Assembly (NCBI RefSeq): GCF_021412585.1 | Contig: NZ_JAKCMI010000012.1 | Coordinates: forward strand, 310,001-374,000 | Reading direction: 5' to 3' | From: Halomonas alkalisoli | Lineage (GTDB): Bacteria; Pseudomonadota; Gammaproteobacteria; Pseudomonadales; Halomonadaceae | DNA length: 64,000 bases | Part shown: in pieces, positions 17,793-25,725 of the stretch | Layout: every line of letters begins with the position of its first letter | Numbering within the stretch: position 1 is the stretch's first letter | Translations under genes and position numbers: made by a program | Notes under the pieces: model-generated | The model's database searches: none | What the model saw: the letters and a program-made list of their open reading frames with translations, nothing else | What the model was told of the DNA's origin: nothing

Positions 17793-19430
17793 TCAGTGAG
17801 CCGGGCGCTGGTAGTTCGGCGGTGTCTCGAAGGTATGCAGCGGAGCCGGGCTAGGCACGCTCCACTCGAGGTCGTCGGCGTAGTCGCCCCAGGCCGCGGC
17901 CGGCGCCTTCTTGCCGCCCCGCACGCACATGATCACCACGGCCACGAACAGTAGCTGGGAGAAACCGAACAGGAAGGCACCGATGCTCGACACCATGTTG
18001 AAATCGGCGAACTGGAGCGCATAGTCGGGGATCCGGCGCGGCATGCCGGCAAGACCCGAGAAATGCATCGGGAAGAAGGTCAGGTTGACGCCGATCACCG
18101 ACAGCCAGAAGTGCCACTGGGACAGGCGCTCGTGGGGGTAGTGGCCCGTCCACTTGGGCAACCAGAAGTAGACCCCCGCCATGATGGCGAAGATTGCCCC
18201 CGGCACCAGCACATAGTGGAAATGCGCCACGACGAAGTAGGTATCGTGATACTGGAAATCGGCCGGCGCGATGGCAAGCATCAACCCCGAGAAACCACCG
18301 ATGGTGAACAACACCACGAAGGCCAGGGCAAACAGCATCGGCGGCTCGAAGCTGATCGACCCCTGGAACAGCGTGGCGATCCAGTTGAACACCTTCACCC
18401 CGGTGGGCACCGCGATCAGCATGGTGGCGTACATGAAGAACAGCTGCCCCACCAGCGGCATCCCCACCACGAACATGTGGTGGCCCCAGACCATGAACGA
18501 CAGCAAGGCGATGGCAGCAGTGGCGTAGACCATCGAGGCATAGCCGAAGAGGCGCTTGCGGGCAAAGGCGGGAATGATCGCCGACACGATCCCGAAGGCC
18601 GGCAGGATCATGATGTACACCTCGGGATGGCCGAAGAACCAGAACAGGTGCTGGAACAGAACCGGGTCGCCCCCGCCCGCGGCATTGAAGAAGCTGGTGC
18701 CGAAGTTGATGTCCATCAGCATCATGGTGATCACGCCGGCGAGTACCGGCATGACCGCGATCAGCAGGAAGCCGGTGATCAGCCAGGTCCAGACGAACAG
18801 CGGCATGTCCATCATGCGCATGCCCGGCGCGCGCATGTTGAGGATGGTGGCAACGATGTTGATGGCACCCAGGATAGAACTGATACCGGCAATGTGCAGC
18901 GCCAGGATGAAGAACGTGGTCGACGGCGGCGCATAGGTGGTGGAGAGCGGCGCGTAGAAGGTCCAGCCGAAATTGGGCCCGCCACCCGGCATGAACAGCG
19001 TCGACAGCAGCAGCCCGAACGCCACCGGCAGCAGCCAGAAGCTGAAATTGTTGAGGCGCGGCAACGCCATGTCGGGCGCCCCGATCTGCAGGGGAATCAT
19101 CCAGTTGGCCAGGCCGGTAAAGGCCGGCATGACGGCAGCGAAGACCATGATCAGCCCATGCATGGTCGTCATCTGGTTGAAGAACTCCGGATTGACGAAC
19201 TGCATGCCGGGCTGGAAGAGCTCCAGGCGCACCACCAGGGCAAAGATACCCCCGATGAAGAACATGACCAGCGAGAAGATCAGGTAGAGAGAACCGATCT
19301 CCTTGTGGTTGGTGGTCAGCAGCCAGCGCATGAGGCCCTTGGGGGGCGCTTCATGGGCGTGTCCATGCCCAGCTTCCGCGGCGGTGCTGCTCTGCTCGAG
19401 GGTAGGCTGAGGAGGTACCTTAGGGGCCAT
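17793..19430 (-). CDS. ctaD: Cytochrome c oxidase subunit I
   Basis: The 545-residue catalytic subunit carries haem a and the haem a3-CuB centre and reduces O2 while pumping protons. It has twelve helices. CuB ligands are His in [16 protein letters not shown] and the His pair in [13 protein letters not shown]. Haem a3 and a ligands are in [12 protein letters not shown]. The D-channel entry region is near [14 protein letters not shown], whose His is a haem a ligand. It starts 73 bp after ctaC, beyond a hairpin. A 469-codon opposite-strand frame is a shadow. Confidence 0.98.
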   Translation of the reverse strand: MAPKVPPQPTLEQSSTAAEAGHGHAHEAPPKGLMRWLLTTNHKEIGSLYLIFSLVMFFIGGIFALVVRLELFQPGMQFVNPEFFNQMTTMHGLIMVFAAVMPAFTGLANWMIPLQIGAPDMALPRLNNFSFWLLPVAFGLLLSTLFMPGGGPNFGWTFYAPLSTTYAPPSTTFFILALHIAGISSILGAINIVATILNMRAPGMRMMDMPLFVWTWLITGFLLIAVMPVLAGVITMMLMDINFGTSFFNAAGGGDPVLFQHLFWFFGHPEVYIMILPAFGIVSAIIPAFARKRLFGYASMVYATAAIALLSFMVWGHHMFVVGMPLVGQLFFMYATMLIAVPTGVKVFNWIATLFQGSISFEPPMLFALAFVVLFTIGGFSGLMLAIAPADFQYHDTYFVVAHFHYVLVPGAIFAIMAGVYFWLPKWTGHYPHERLSQWHFWLSVIGVNLTFFPMHFSGLAGMPRRIPDYALQFADFNMVSSIGAFLFGFSQLLFVAVVIMCVRGGKKAPAAAWGDYADDLEWSVPSPAPLHTFETPPNYQRPAH

Positions 19431-19475
19431 CGGAAATCTCCAGATTCATTGTCTTGTTATGTCGGCGCATAGGGG

Positions 19476-19499
19476 GGCCACGGCAAAAGCGCCGTGGCC
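19476..19499. promoter_or_regulatory. Hairpin in the ctaC-ctaD gap
   Basis: GGCCACGGC (19476-19484) pairs perfectly with GCCGTGGCC (19491-19499), loop AAAAGC, four bases past the ctaC stop. With no U-run on the minus strand it is more likely an mRNA-stabilising or processing structure setting the ctaC:ctaD ratio than a full terminator. Confidence 0.5.
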
Positions 19500-19503
19500 G
19501 TGA

Positions 19504-20622
19504 TCAGCGTTCCAGCCGCTCGGCAATTTCTGCAGGCTGCACCGCATCGCCGGTGTCGTTGCCCCAGGCGTTGCGGGTATAGGTGATCACCGCGGCGAGT
19601 TCGACAGGGTTGAGCGTGGTACGGAACGACGGCATGGCAGTACCGGAGACGCCATTGATGATGGTGTCCTTGTGCCAGTCGATATCGGCGAGCATCTGCT
19701 CATTGCCGGCCAGAGCCGGGAACGCCGGCGGAGAACCCTGACCTTCCACCTGGTGACAGGAGGCGCAGATGCTGCCGTAGACGCCCTCGCCACGCTCCAT
19801 GAGCTCGTCCATCTCCCACTCGCGATCGACCCCAAGCGCTTCCTCGGCGGCCATTTCCTGGCGCTCGACCAACCATGTCTCGAAGTCGTCCTCTTCCATG
19901 GCGTGAACCACGATGGGCATGTAGGCGTGATCCACGCCACACAGCTCGGCACACTGGCCGCGATAGATGCCCGGCTCGTTGATCCTGACCCAGTTCTCGC
20001 TGATGAAGCCGGGAATGGTGTCCTGCTTCACGGCGAAGTCGGGCACCCACCAGGCGTGGATGACATCATCGGAGGTAAAAAGGAAGCGAACCTTGCGATT
20101 GATCGGCAGGACCAGAGGCTCGTCGACCTCCAGCAGGTAGTTCTCGCCACGCTCCTCGTCACCGCGTATCTGAGCGCGCGGTGTCGACATGTTCGAGTTG
20201 AAGGCGACATCTTCACCGAGATATTCATAGCGCCAACGCCATTGCTGACCGGTGACCATGACATCCAGTTCGGCATCAGAGGGGTCGTAGATCTTCTGCA
20301 GCGTCGCCGTGGCGGGAATCGCCATGCCAACCAGGATCAGCAGCGGCACCGCCGTCCAGATCACCTCCACGGTGGTGTTCTCGTGGAAGTTGGCCGCCTT
20401 GGCGCCCTTGGAGTGGCGATGGCGTATCAGGGAGTAGAACATAACCCCGAACACGGCCACGCCGATGACGACGCAGATCCAGAATATGACCATGTGCAGA
20501 TTGTAGATTTCTCTACTGAGGTCTGTTACCCCCACCGGCATGTTCCAGCCACTGGCCAGAGCTGCCTGGCTCGAGCCGACAAGGGACAGGCCCCCTGCCA
20601 ACCATACGAGCAGAGTGCGCAT
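19504..20622 (-). CDS. ctaC: Cytochrome c oxidase subunit II with fused cytochrome c domain
   Basis: The 372-residue subunit accepts electrons at CuA. A signal peptide (MRTLLVWLAGGLSLVGSSQA) is followed by two helices (IFWICVVIGVAVFGVMFYSL; VIWTAVPLLILVGMAIPATA) and the CuA cupredoxin domain with GQCAELCGVDHAYMPIVV. A C-terminal cytochrome c domain has the haem site CASCHQ and the Met ligand in VSGTAMPSF. The fusion makes this a caa3-type enzyme that could take electrons from quinol-side cytochromes without soluble cytochrome c. The ATG at 20622 follows GGGAGGCGTCG; the longer frame to 20691 lacks a signal peptide. It is first in the oxidase operon. Confidence 0.96.
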   Translation of the reverse strand: MRTLLVWLAGGLSLVGSSQAALASGWNMPVGVTDLSREIYNLHMVIFWICVVIGVAVFGVMFYSLIRHRHSKGAKAANFHENTTVEVIWTAVPLLILVGMAIPATATLQKIYDPSDAELDVMVTGQQWRWRYEYLGEDVAFNSNMSTPRAQIRGDEERGENYLLEVDEPLVLPINRKVRFLFTSDDVIHAWWVPDFAVKQDTIPGFISENWVRINEPGIYRGQCAELCGVDHAYMPIVVHAMEEDDFETWLVERQEMAAEEALGVDREWEMDELMERGEGVYGSICASCHQVEGQGSPPAFPALAGNEQMLADIDWHKDTIINGVSGTAMPSFRTTLNPVELAAVITYTRNAWGNDTGDAVQPAEIAERLER

Positions 20623-20817
20623 CGACGCCTCCCGATGTTTGTAGTTGTCGTAGCAATGGCAACCCCGAATGTCAGGGACGGGGGTCCTCACGCAAGCGCA
20701 AGAACATTAGCCGCTTCTGCGAGGATTATATGGAGACGGGACCGGAAAGTCACTGCTCCTGATCCCCTGCTCTGTCTAACGCGCCAGTCAACGCAGCGCG
20801 CCACGACCACGTTCGGC

Positions 20818-20991
20818 TCAACCAGCCGCCCAGGTCGCCACCAGGGCAATCAAGCCCACAAACAGCAGCGCCATGATGATCCCGACGAGGATAAAGGCCA
20901 TCGGGTTTCCCTTCTCGAAGTCCTCACGCCGCTGCTGTTCCTTCTGCACTCCCAAAAAAGCCGCCAGCACTGACTTGATCACTCCCCACAT
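20818..20991 (-). CDS. Small membrane protein, DUF2970 family
   Basis: A 57-residue protein. An amphipathic N terminus, VIKSVLAAFLGVQKEQQRRE with the family-typical FLGVQ, and the DFEKGNP turn precede one helix, AFILVGIIMALLFVGLIALV. DUF2970 members are tiny inner-membrane proteins without assigned function, often near respiratory genes. The ATG at 20991 is used because the residues added by a start at 21063 do not fit the family. It lies about 195 bp upstream of ctaC on the same strand. Confidence 0.75.
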   Translation of the reverse strand: MWGVIKSVLAAFLGVQKEQQRREDFEKGNPMAFILVGIIMALLFVGLIALVATWAAG

Positions 20992-21185
20992 GGCGTATCC
21001 CCACGGCCAGATTGGACGCTCATAGCATGCCACAGCTGGCACGGCTTCGGAAAACCACTTCATCTGATCACATCACAAAGTATTATACTGCGACGCAGCA
21101 ACATTGGCGCTGCCGGCCCCTCACTGGACTACACTTCGAGGCAGGAGACAGCCCTTGGTTATCCTTCCACCTTCAGGAGTTCGCC

Positions 21186-21542
21186 ATGCCCAGCAAGAAG
21201 ACAGAACCCAGCGCCAACAACCCGCTCGATGCTACCCGGCCCATCATGGAATGGTGGACCCAGCAGTGGATGCAGGGTGCAACGCCCATGACCCGCATGC
21301 AACTGGCCTGGATGGAAAACCTGTCGGAAATCATGCAGCAGGAAGCCCGCTTTCTTTCGGCCCTCGCCGAGTCGAGCCAGCGCATCGCCAAGTGCTATGA
21401 CACCCATCAGGGCGACCCGGCGAAGATGAACGAGTGCTACCAGGAGCTGGCCAAGGAAGTGGCGGAACAGCACATGGAGCGAATGAAGAACGTCGCCAGC
21501 CTGTCGCACGACTTCCGCACCCGGATCTGGGAAGAGCTCTAG
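21186..21542 (+). CDS. Small helical protein, phasin-like, unknown function
   Basis: This 118-residue, almost entirely helical soluble protein has a disordered Ser/Pro/Asn start (MPSKKTEPSANNPLDATRP) and an aromatic stretch MEWWTQQWMQGATPMTRMQL. A long amphipathic region then runs to SLSHDFRTRIWEEL. The size and amphipathic-helix pattern recall phasins and PHA-granule proteins, but no signature was recognised. The ATG at 21186 follows CAGGAGTTCGCC. It stands alone, convergent with the BCCT transporter. Confidence 0.65.
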   Translation: MPSKKTEPSANNPLDATRPIMEWWTQQWMQGATPMTRMQLAWMENLSEIMQQEARFLSALAESSQRIAKCYDTHQGDPAKMNECYQELAKEVAEQHMERMKNVASLSHDFRTRIWEEL

Positions 21543-21557
21543 AAGGCTACACGCCTG

Positions 21558-21590
21558 GAGCCGAAGGCCGACGAAGCCCGCCTTCGGCTC
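21558..21590. terminator. Terminator-like hairpin between convergent genes
   Basis: GAGCCGAAGG (21558-21567) pairs with CCTTCGGCTC (21581-21590). It sits just past the stop of the helical-protein gene and overlaps the last bases of the BCCT gene on the other strand. Confidence 0.6.
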
Positions 21591-23217
21591 AGTGTGGCTT
21601 GTGTGCCTCGTCATCGGAAACCGGCACCGGGCGGGAGCCCGCATCGTCGAGATCGGCCCATGGCTCCCGTGGCGCCTCGGCACGCTCGCCGGTACGTGCC
21701 GCATAGCGCTCGCGATGCAGCGCCTTGAGCAAGCCGACGACCATCAGCATGATCACCACCGAGAACGGCAGTGCCGCCATGATCACCGCCGCCTGCAGCG
21801 TCTCGAGCCCTCCAGCCATCAGCAGCACCGCCGTCAGCAGCCCCAGCAGGCCTCCCCATAGTATGCGGTGAGCCGTGGGTGGCTCCGGGTCGCCGCCGGC
21901 CAGGATGGTATTGATCACCAGGGTGCCGGCATTGGCCGAAGTGATCAGGTAAGTGGCGATCAGCAGCACCAGCACGGCAGACACGCCCTGCCCCAGCAGC
22001 CCGAGCCCCATGGCGTCGATGGTGGCAAACAGCGCCGTGGCCACGTCGGCCTCCACGGCGGCCACGATGCCACCCGCCCCGAACAGCTCATGGTAGAGGG
22101 CGGTGCCACCGAACAGCCCAATCCAGACGATGGTGATGACCGTGGGTACCAGCAGCACGCCCATGACGAATTCACGGAAGGTTCGCCCCCGGGAGACCCG
22201 GGCGATGAACATGCCCACGAACGGCGACCAGGCCAGCCACCAGCCCCAGAAGAACACCGTCCACTCCGCCTGCCAGCCATCGTCCCGGGTCGCATTGGTG
22301 TGGAACGTCATGCCCATCAGGTTCTGGATGTAATCGCCCGTCGACTCGATGGTAATCGCGATCAGATACTGGGTCGGCCCGAACAGCAGCATGAACACCA
22401 CCACCGCGATACTCAGCCAGAAATTGGCTTCCGACAGCAGGCGCACGCCACGCTTCACACCGGAGACCACGGAGACGGTCGCCACGCTCATGATCACGGC
22501 GGTAACGATCAGTTGAAGGGCCAGCGAAGACGGCAGGCCGAAAACCGCGTCGAGCCCCGCGTTCATCTGCTGTACGCCCAGGCCCAGGGTGGTGGCGATA
22601 CCGAATACCGTACCAAACACCGCCAGCACATCGACGGCATCGCCCAACAGGCCATCGGTACGCTTGCCGAACAGCGGCTTGAGCCCGGAACGAATGGTGA
22701 GCGGCATCTTCCAGCGATAGGAGAAATAGGCCAGCACCAGCGCCACGAAGGAGAAGATCGCCCAGCCGTTCAACCCCCAGTGGAAATAGGTCAAGCGCAT
22801 GGCGACCCGCGCGGCGTCGGGGCTCATGCCATCAACAATGAAGGGGTTCGCCTGGAACTGCAGTATCGGCTGGGCGACCGACCAGAACAGGATGCCGACC
22901 CCGGTGCCTGCCGCGAACAGCATCGCCACCCAGGAAAAGAAGGTGAATTCCGGCTGCTCGAAGTCGCTGCCCAGGCGAACGTTCTTGTAGCGCCCCGTGC
23001 CGAGCCACACCATGAACAGGAGTAGAAACGCCACCAGCAGCACGTAATACCATTCGAGAAAGGGATCGAGCACGGTGCGCATCAGCGCCAACCCATACCC
23101 CAGGCGCTCGGTATAGAAGGCGCCATAGATCAGGGATACCGCTACGACCAGGAACGTAACCAGGGTGACCCTCGGGTTCATGCCCTTGAGGGGACCGCAC
23201 CGAGCCTGTTGGTACAT
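21589..23217 (-). CDS. BCCT-family betaine/choline/carnitine transporter
   Basis: A 542-residue Na+- or H+-coupled osmolyte transporter of the inner membrane. It has twelve helices with the family core AGTGVGILFWSVAQPILQF (Gly-rich unwound helix) and the signature EWTVFFWGWWLAWSPFVGMFIARVSRGRT around residues 310-338. This fits a halophile that imports glycine betaine or choline. The substrate cannot be fixed from sequence. The ATG at 23217 (MYQQARCGPLKGMNP) has AAAGGACATCGCC upstream; a further in-frame ATG at 23181 is possible, and the 23364 start adds unrelated residues. The short C-terminal tail lacks the long regulatory domain of BetP and BetT. Confidence 0.9.
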   Translation of the reverse strand: MYQQARCGPLKGMNPRVTLVTFLVVAVSLIYGAFYTERLGYGLALMRTVLDPFLEWYYVLLVAFLLLFMVWLGTGRYKNVRLGSDFEQPEFTFFSWVAMLFAAGTGVGILFWSVAQPILQFQANPFIVDGMSPDAARVAMRLTYFHWGLNGWAIFSFVALVLAYFSYRWKMPLTIRSGLKPLFGKRTDGLLGDAVDVLAVFGTVFGIATTLGLGVQQMNAGLDAVFGLPSSLALQLIVTAVIMSVATVSVVSGVKRGVRLLSEANFWLSIAVVVFMLLFGPTQYLIAITIESTGDYIQNLMGMTFHTNATRDDGWQAEWTVFFWGWWLAWSPFVGMFIARVSRGRTFREFVMGVLLVPTVITIVWIGLFGGTALYHELFGAGGIVAAVEADVATALFATIDAMGLGLLGQGVSAVLVLLIATYLITSANAGTLVINTILAGGDPEPPTAHRILWGGLLGLLTAVLLMAGGLETLQAAVIMAALPFSVVIMLMVVGLLKALHRERYAARTGERAEAPREPWADLDDAGSRPVPVSDDEAHKPH

Positions 23218-23357
23218 GGCGATGTCCTTTCCCGATGACGAGCAATTGCCGATGCTCATCATAAAGCAACGCACGCCCTCCTTCACGGCTGCCCCCGCCC
23301 CTACCCCGATCAACCCCTTGTAAAGGCAAGCTTCTGAAAGGAAAGTACAAAAGAGGC

Positions 23358-23386
23358 TTTTCATTTAGAACGGAACGCGCTAGTAT
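23358..23386 (+). promoter_or_regulatory. Probable promoter of tRNA-Pro
   Basis: TTTTCA (23358-23363), a 17-bp spacer and TAGTAT (23381-23386) lie about 78 bp before the tRNA. An overlapping TATACG could also serve as -10. Confidence 0.4.
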
Positions 23387-23463
23387 ACGCCTCGTTCTCG
23401 GGGAGCTGGTTACGGCCAACCAACCGGAAAACCTGGGGGAACCCACGTTTGTAGAACGACAGT

Positions 23464-23540
23464 CGGAGCGTGGCGCAGCTTGGTAGCGCGCTGCAATGGG
23501 GTTGCAGAGGTCGCAGGTTCGAATCCTGTCGCTCCGACCA
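23464..23540 (+). tRNA. tRNA-Pro (anticodon GGG)
   Basis: A complete 77-nt cloverleaf including encoded CCA. The acceptor CGGAGCG pairs with CGCTCCG before ACCA. The D-arm has GCGCAGCTTGGTAGCGC. The anticodon stem CTGCA/TGCAG has loop ATGGGGT, giving anticodon GGG, and the T-arm is CAGGTTCGAATCCTG. It closely matches E. coli proL. Its 3' half serves as an attachment site, since a partial copy lies at 25491. Confidence 0.95.
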
Positions 23541-23594
23541 TTAGATTCAAGAAAAGCCGCCACTTACGGGTCACCCCGACTGGCGGTTTTTCGT
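23496..23594 (+). repeat. Left copy of the tRNA-Pro attachment repeat
   Basis: Runs from the anticodon loop of tRNA-Pro to the end of its terminator. It is nearly identical to 25491-25587. Confidence 0.85.
23556..23591 (+). terminator. Intrinsic terminator of tRNA-Pro
   Basis: CCGCCA and TGGCGG form the stem (23557-23562 with 23581-23586), followed by five T. It belongs to the segment that is duplicated at 25491-25587. Confidence 0.8.
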
Positions 23595-23994
23595 TGGTGG
23601 TAAAAAACTGGTAAAACTCCTCCCCTCTTGGACCCATTACCAGGCGCCTGGAGCGGCGCGGGCGCTACTCAATGGTAGAGCTGCACCATCGCCGTTTTCC
23701 CTTCTCTATCAATACCCTGCATGACTCCCTGTCTAACAAATTAGCGATTGTCTAACGATTTTCGTGGCCGCCGTTGAGCGATCCATGGCGCTAAGCCATG
23801 CTCTGACCATGGACGAACAGACACGACTCCGGATCACCCAATGGCGCAAGCGCCTCGAACGGAAGGGCTGGATCAGCCTCCGCCGGAGGCGCCGGTGCAG
23901 GGCCGGGTGGTCAAGGGAGTGTTTAGAGGTTGCCCCCTGGGGCTGGCCATACCTAATCGCGCAAGGGGGCATTGTTCGGATTGGCTAATGAGGG
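23595..23994. other. Gene-poor left part of the island
   Basis: No convincing gene is seen in these 400 bp. Open frames on both strands (for example 23764-23988 on the plus strand) lack ribosome binding sites and recognisable motifs and have Arg-rich, shadow-like composition. The right edge abuts the FkbM gene. Confidence 0.5.
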
Positions 23995-24816
23995 CTATGA
24001 GTTAGAAGTTTGAATGTTCCTGTTTTGGAATACGATGTCTGCAAAGCGTAGTCTTCCGTCATTTTCCCATTTAATCCCATTAATTGTATAAATTCGGAAT
24101 CCTCTTGACGACAGCCACTCAACTATAGCCGTGGCATCACCTGAAGCTTTCCCCTCAATGCGACATTCAGCCACTATATAGTCAATCTTGCTTAGCACTG
24201 CCTCCGCCCCCTTTATCACATCAAAATCGAATCCTTCGGTATCTGTCTTAAGAATGAATGGAGGAGAAAGCTTGCTTTCTTCTACCAGCTCATCGATTCG
24301 GACTGACCGACAAGTGCTTTCCTTTTTGTTCTTGTCATGATTGGGGAACTCGCTATGTGAGGCTCTCGATGAGATAGCCTTTTGATCACCCCTCTCATAA
24401 AAAACACAATCGCCTGTAAAGTCTGTCGCGACAGCTCTTTCCCATTGCCCTGGTCTTTCGCTTAAAATTTTCTTGATGCTATCACCAAAACCCTCTACTG
24501 GCTCGATAAGCATAAGATATGCATCAGGAAAGGCGGCATATAGCGAAGGTGTCCCTGTTGCAACACCAACATCGATTATCGTTCGAGGCTGACTACTCCC
24601 TGACATTTCGTCAAATTTCCATCCACTTACATCCCAGGTTGCGCTTGTGTGGAGGGAGGTCCGGTTTAATGTTACGGGGCCTATCTCTACTTTTCCCCTG
24701 GAAAGTTTTTCTACGACCTTAGGAGGGCTATTGGTTGTTGTTGGCTTGCTCGCAACATTCTGCGCCGCTCTTGCTCGGCCAGGTGCATTTAGCTTCTTCA
24801 ATATACGCTTAATCAT
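23995..24816 (-). CDS. FkbM-family SAM-dependent methyltransferase
   Basis: A 273-residue protein. A Lys-rich, low-complexity N terminus (1-50) is followed by a Rossmann methyltransferase. The SAM loop is TIIDVGVATGTPSLYAAFPD, with acidic residue E in LMLIEPVEGF and the FkbM hallmark LKTDTEGFDFDVIKGAEAVL. FkbM enzymes O-methylate sugars or other small hydroxyl groups, here perhaps a surface glycan, but the substrate is unknown. Base composition is clearly more AT-rich than the flanks, consistent with import on the island. The start ATG has GGCGGAAGAAT before it. Confidence 0.85.
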   Translation of the reverse strand: MIKRILKKLNAPGRARAAQNVASKPTTTNSPPKVVEKLSRGKVEIGPVTLNRTSLHTSATWDVSGWKFDEMSGSSQPRTIIDVGVATGTPSLYAAFPDAYLMLIEPVEGFGDSIKKILSERPGQWERAVATDFTGDCVFYERGDQKAISSRASHSEFPNHDKNKKESTCRSVRIDELVEESKLSPPFILKTDTEGFDFDVIKGAEAVLSKIDYIVAECRIEGKASGDATAIVEWLSSRGFRIYTINGIKWENDGRLRFADIVFQNRNIQTSNS

Positions 24817-24952
24817 ATTCTTCCGCCGAGGGTCTCGCTGCTAGAGGGGCTTCGGGCACTGTACCTCATCAGGGCAATCCTGGGTAGGCCCGTCAATCCT
24901 TGGGGTTAGCATGAAGGAAGATGGTTCTTAGTCGCCCGGAGCTTGCGAAATG

Positions 24953-25398
24953 TCAGAGTTTAACCGCTTGGATGAAAAGGTCATCGATCTGCTCGCCACT
25001 CAACCCTAGGGCATAGCCCAGGCCGACAAGCTGCTCATTCATGCGCTCCCATACTGTCGCCCGCTGATACCACGCCCGCGTCAGCTTGCGCTCTACCACA
25101 TCCTCGATGCTGTCGATGGCGGCTTCGACCTGCTCATCTAGTCCTGTGAGAATTAGCTGGTGTTCGCCCTGGGGCTGGTGACGGACGCTGACTGGCGCCA
25201 CCGATCCAGCTCTTCTTCTGGCGTCAGCGGCTCGGGCTCCGGTTCAGGCTTTGGGGCAACACTAAATCCATCATCAATGCTCACAACCTCGCCACGCATG
25301 ATGCCCTCAAGCGCCTGCTGATACTGCTCGTCATTGATCGGAATTCCACCCTCAATGGGCGACTGGCTGATTTGTCCGTTGGCTGCGTAGGGCATCAC
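24953..25398 (-). pseudogene. Frameshifted phage tail-fibre assembly-type gene
   Basis: Two adjoining frames make one protein. The first runs from 25398 and reads MMPYAANGQISQSPIEGGIP, a Pro-Glu linker (PKPEPEPEPLTPEEEL) and DRWRQSAS, then stops at 25153. The second continues with LDEQVEAAIDSIEDVVERKL, then YALGLSGEQIDDLFIQAVKL. The order (short N-terminal domain, acidic-Pro linker, RWRxSA, then ...LGLSDEQxDxLF) is that of tail-assembly proteins encoded beside phage tail fibres. One frameshift near 25160-25200 breaks it. It supports a prophage origin for the island. Confidence 0.6.
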
Positions 25399-25490
25399 GC
25401 GATCCTCATGTAATAGGTGAGCTGCTGGTGTTTTACGTCGGTGCGGTCACCAGTTCGTGCATCCGGGCTGTTTGTGGAGTCAAAGCTTAT

Positions 25491-25587
25491 ATGGGGTTGC
25501 AGAGGTGCAGGTTCGAATCCTGTCGCTCCGACCATTAGATTCAAGAAAAGCCGCCACTACGGATCATACCGAGTGGCGGTTTTTCGT
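25491..25587 (+). repeat. Right, partial copy of the tRNA-Pro attachment repeat
   Basis: Lacks the acceptor 5' strand, D-arm and anticodon 5' stem, so it is not a functional tRNA. It keeps the T-arm, the CCA end and a terminator with an eight-bp stem (CCGCCACT/AGTGGCGG, 25551-25579) plus T-run. Confidence 0.85.
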
Positions 25588-25725
25588 TTTTCCCTCTTGG
25601 GCGCAGTACCGGGCCGTTGGGGCAGCGTCGAGACCGAAACGTATCGAGCCGGCGCTGTCAGACAATGTAAGGCCCAGCCTTCTGGCACGACAGAGCCTCG
25701 GCGAACGTTACGACAAGGACTCCGC

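Larger units (their letters stand above)
23496..25587. mobile_element. Remnant genomic island between tRNA-Pro and a partial tRNA-Pro copy
   Basis: The direct repeats 23496-23594 and 25491-25587 enclose about 1.9 kb. The left copy is the 3' half of the intact tRNA plus its terminator. The right copy reads the same from ATGGGGTTGCAGAGGT through CTCCGACCATTAGATTCAAG to the terminator, with one base lost in the T-arm (GGTGCAGG for GGTCGCAGG) and several changes in the terminator loop. Integration at tRNA 3' ends by tyrosine recombinases produces exactly this layout. No integrase gene remains. Contents: an FkbM methyltransferase and a frameshifted tail-assembly-like gene, both on the minus strand, so a decayed prophage is the likely source. 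Confidence 0.75.

Noticed and set aside
18063-19472. 469-codon plus-strand frame over ctaD
   Set aside because: His/Glu/Arg-rich shadow of the subunit I gene, with no independent support.
23764-23988. 74-codon plus-strand frame in the tRNA-Pro island
   Set aside because: No ribosome binding site, Arg-rich translation, overlapped by an equally long frame on the other strand; no motif.
25491-25540. A second tRNA-Pro gene
   Set aside because: The 5' acceptor strand, D-arm and half the anticodon stem are missing and the T-arm has a deletion, so it is an attachment-site duplicate.
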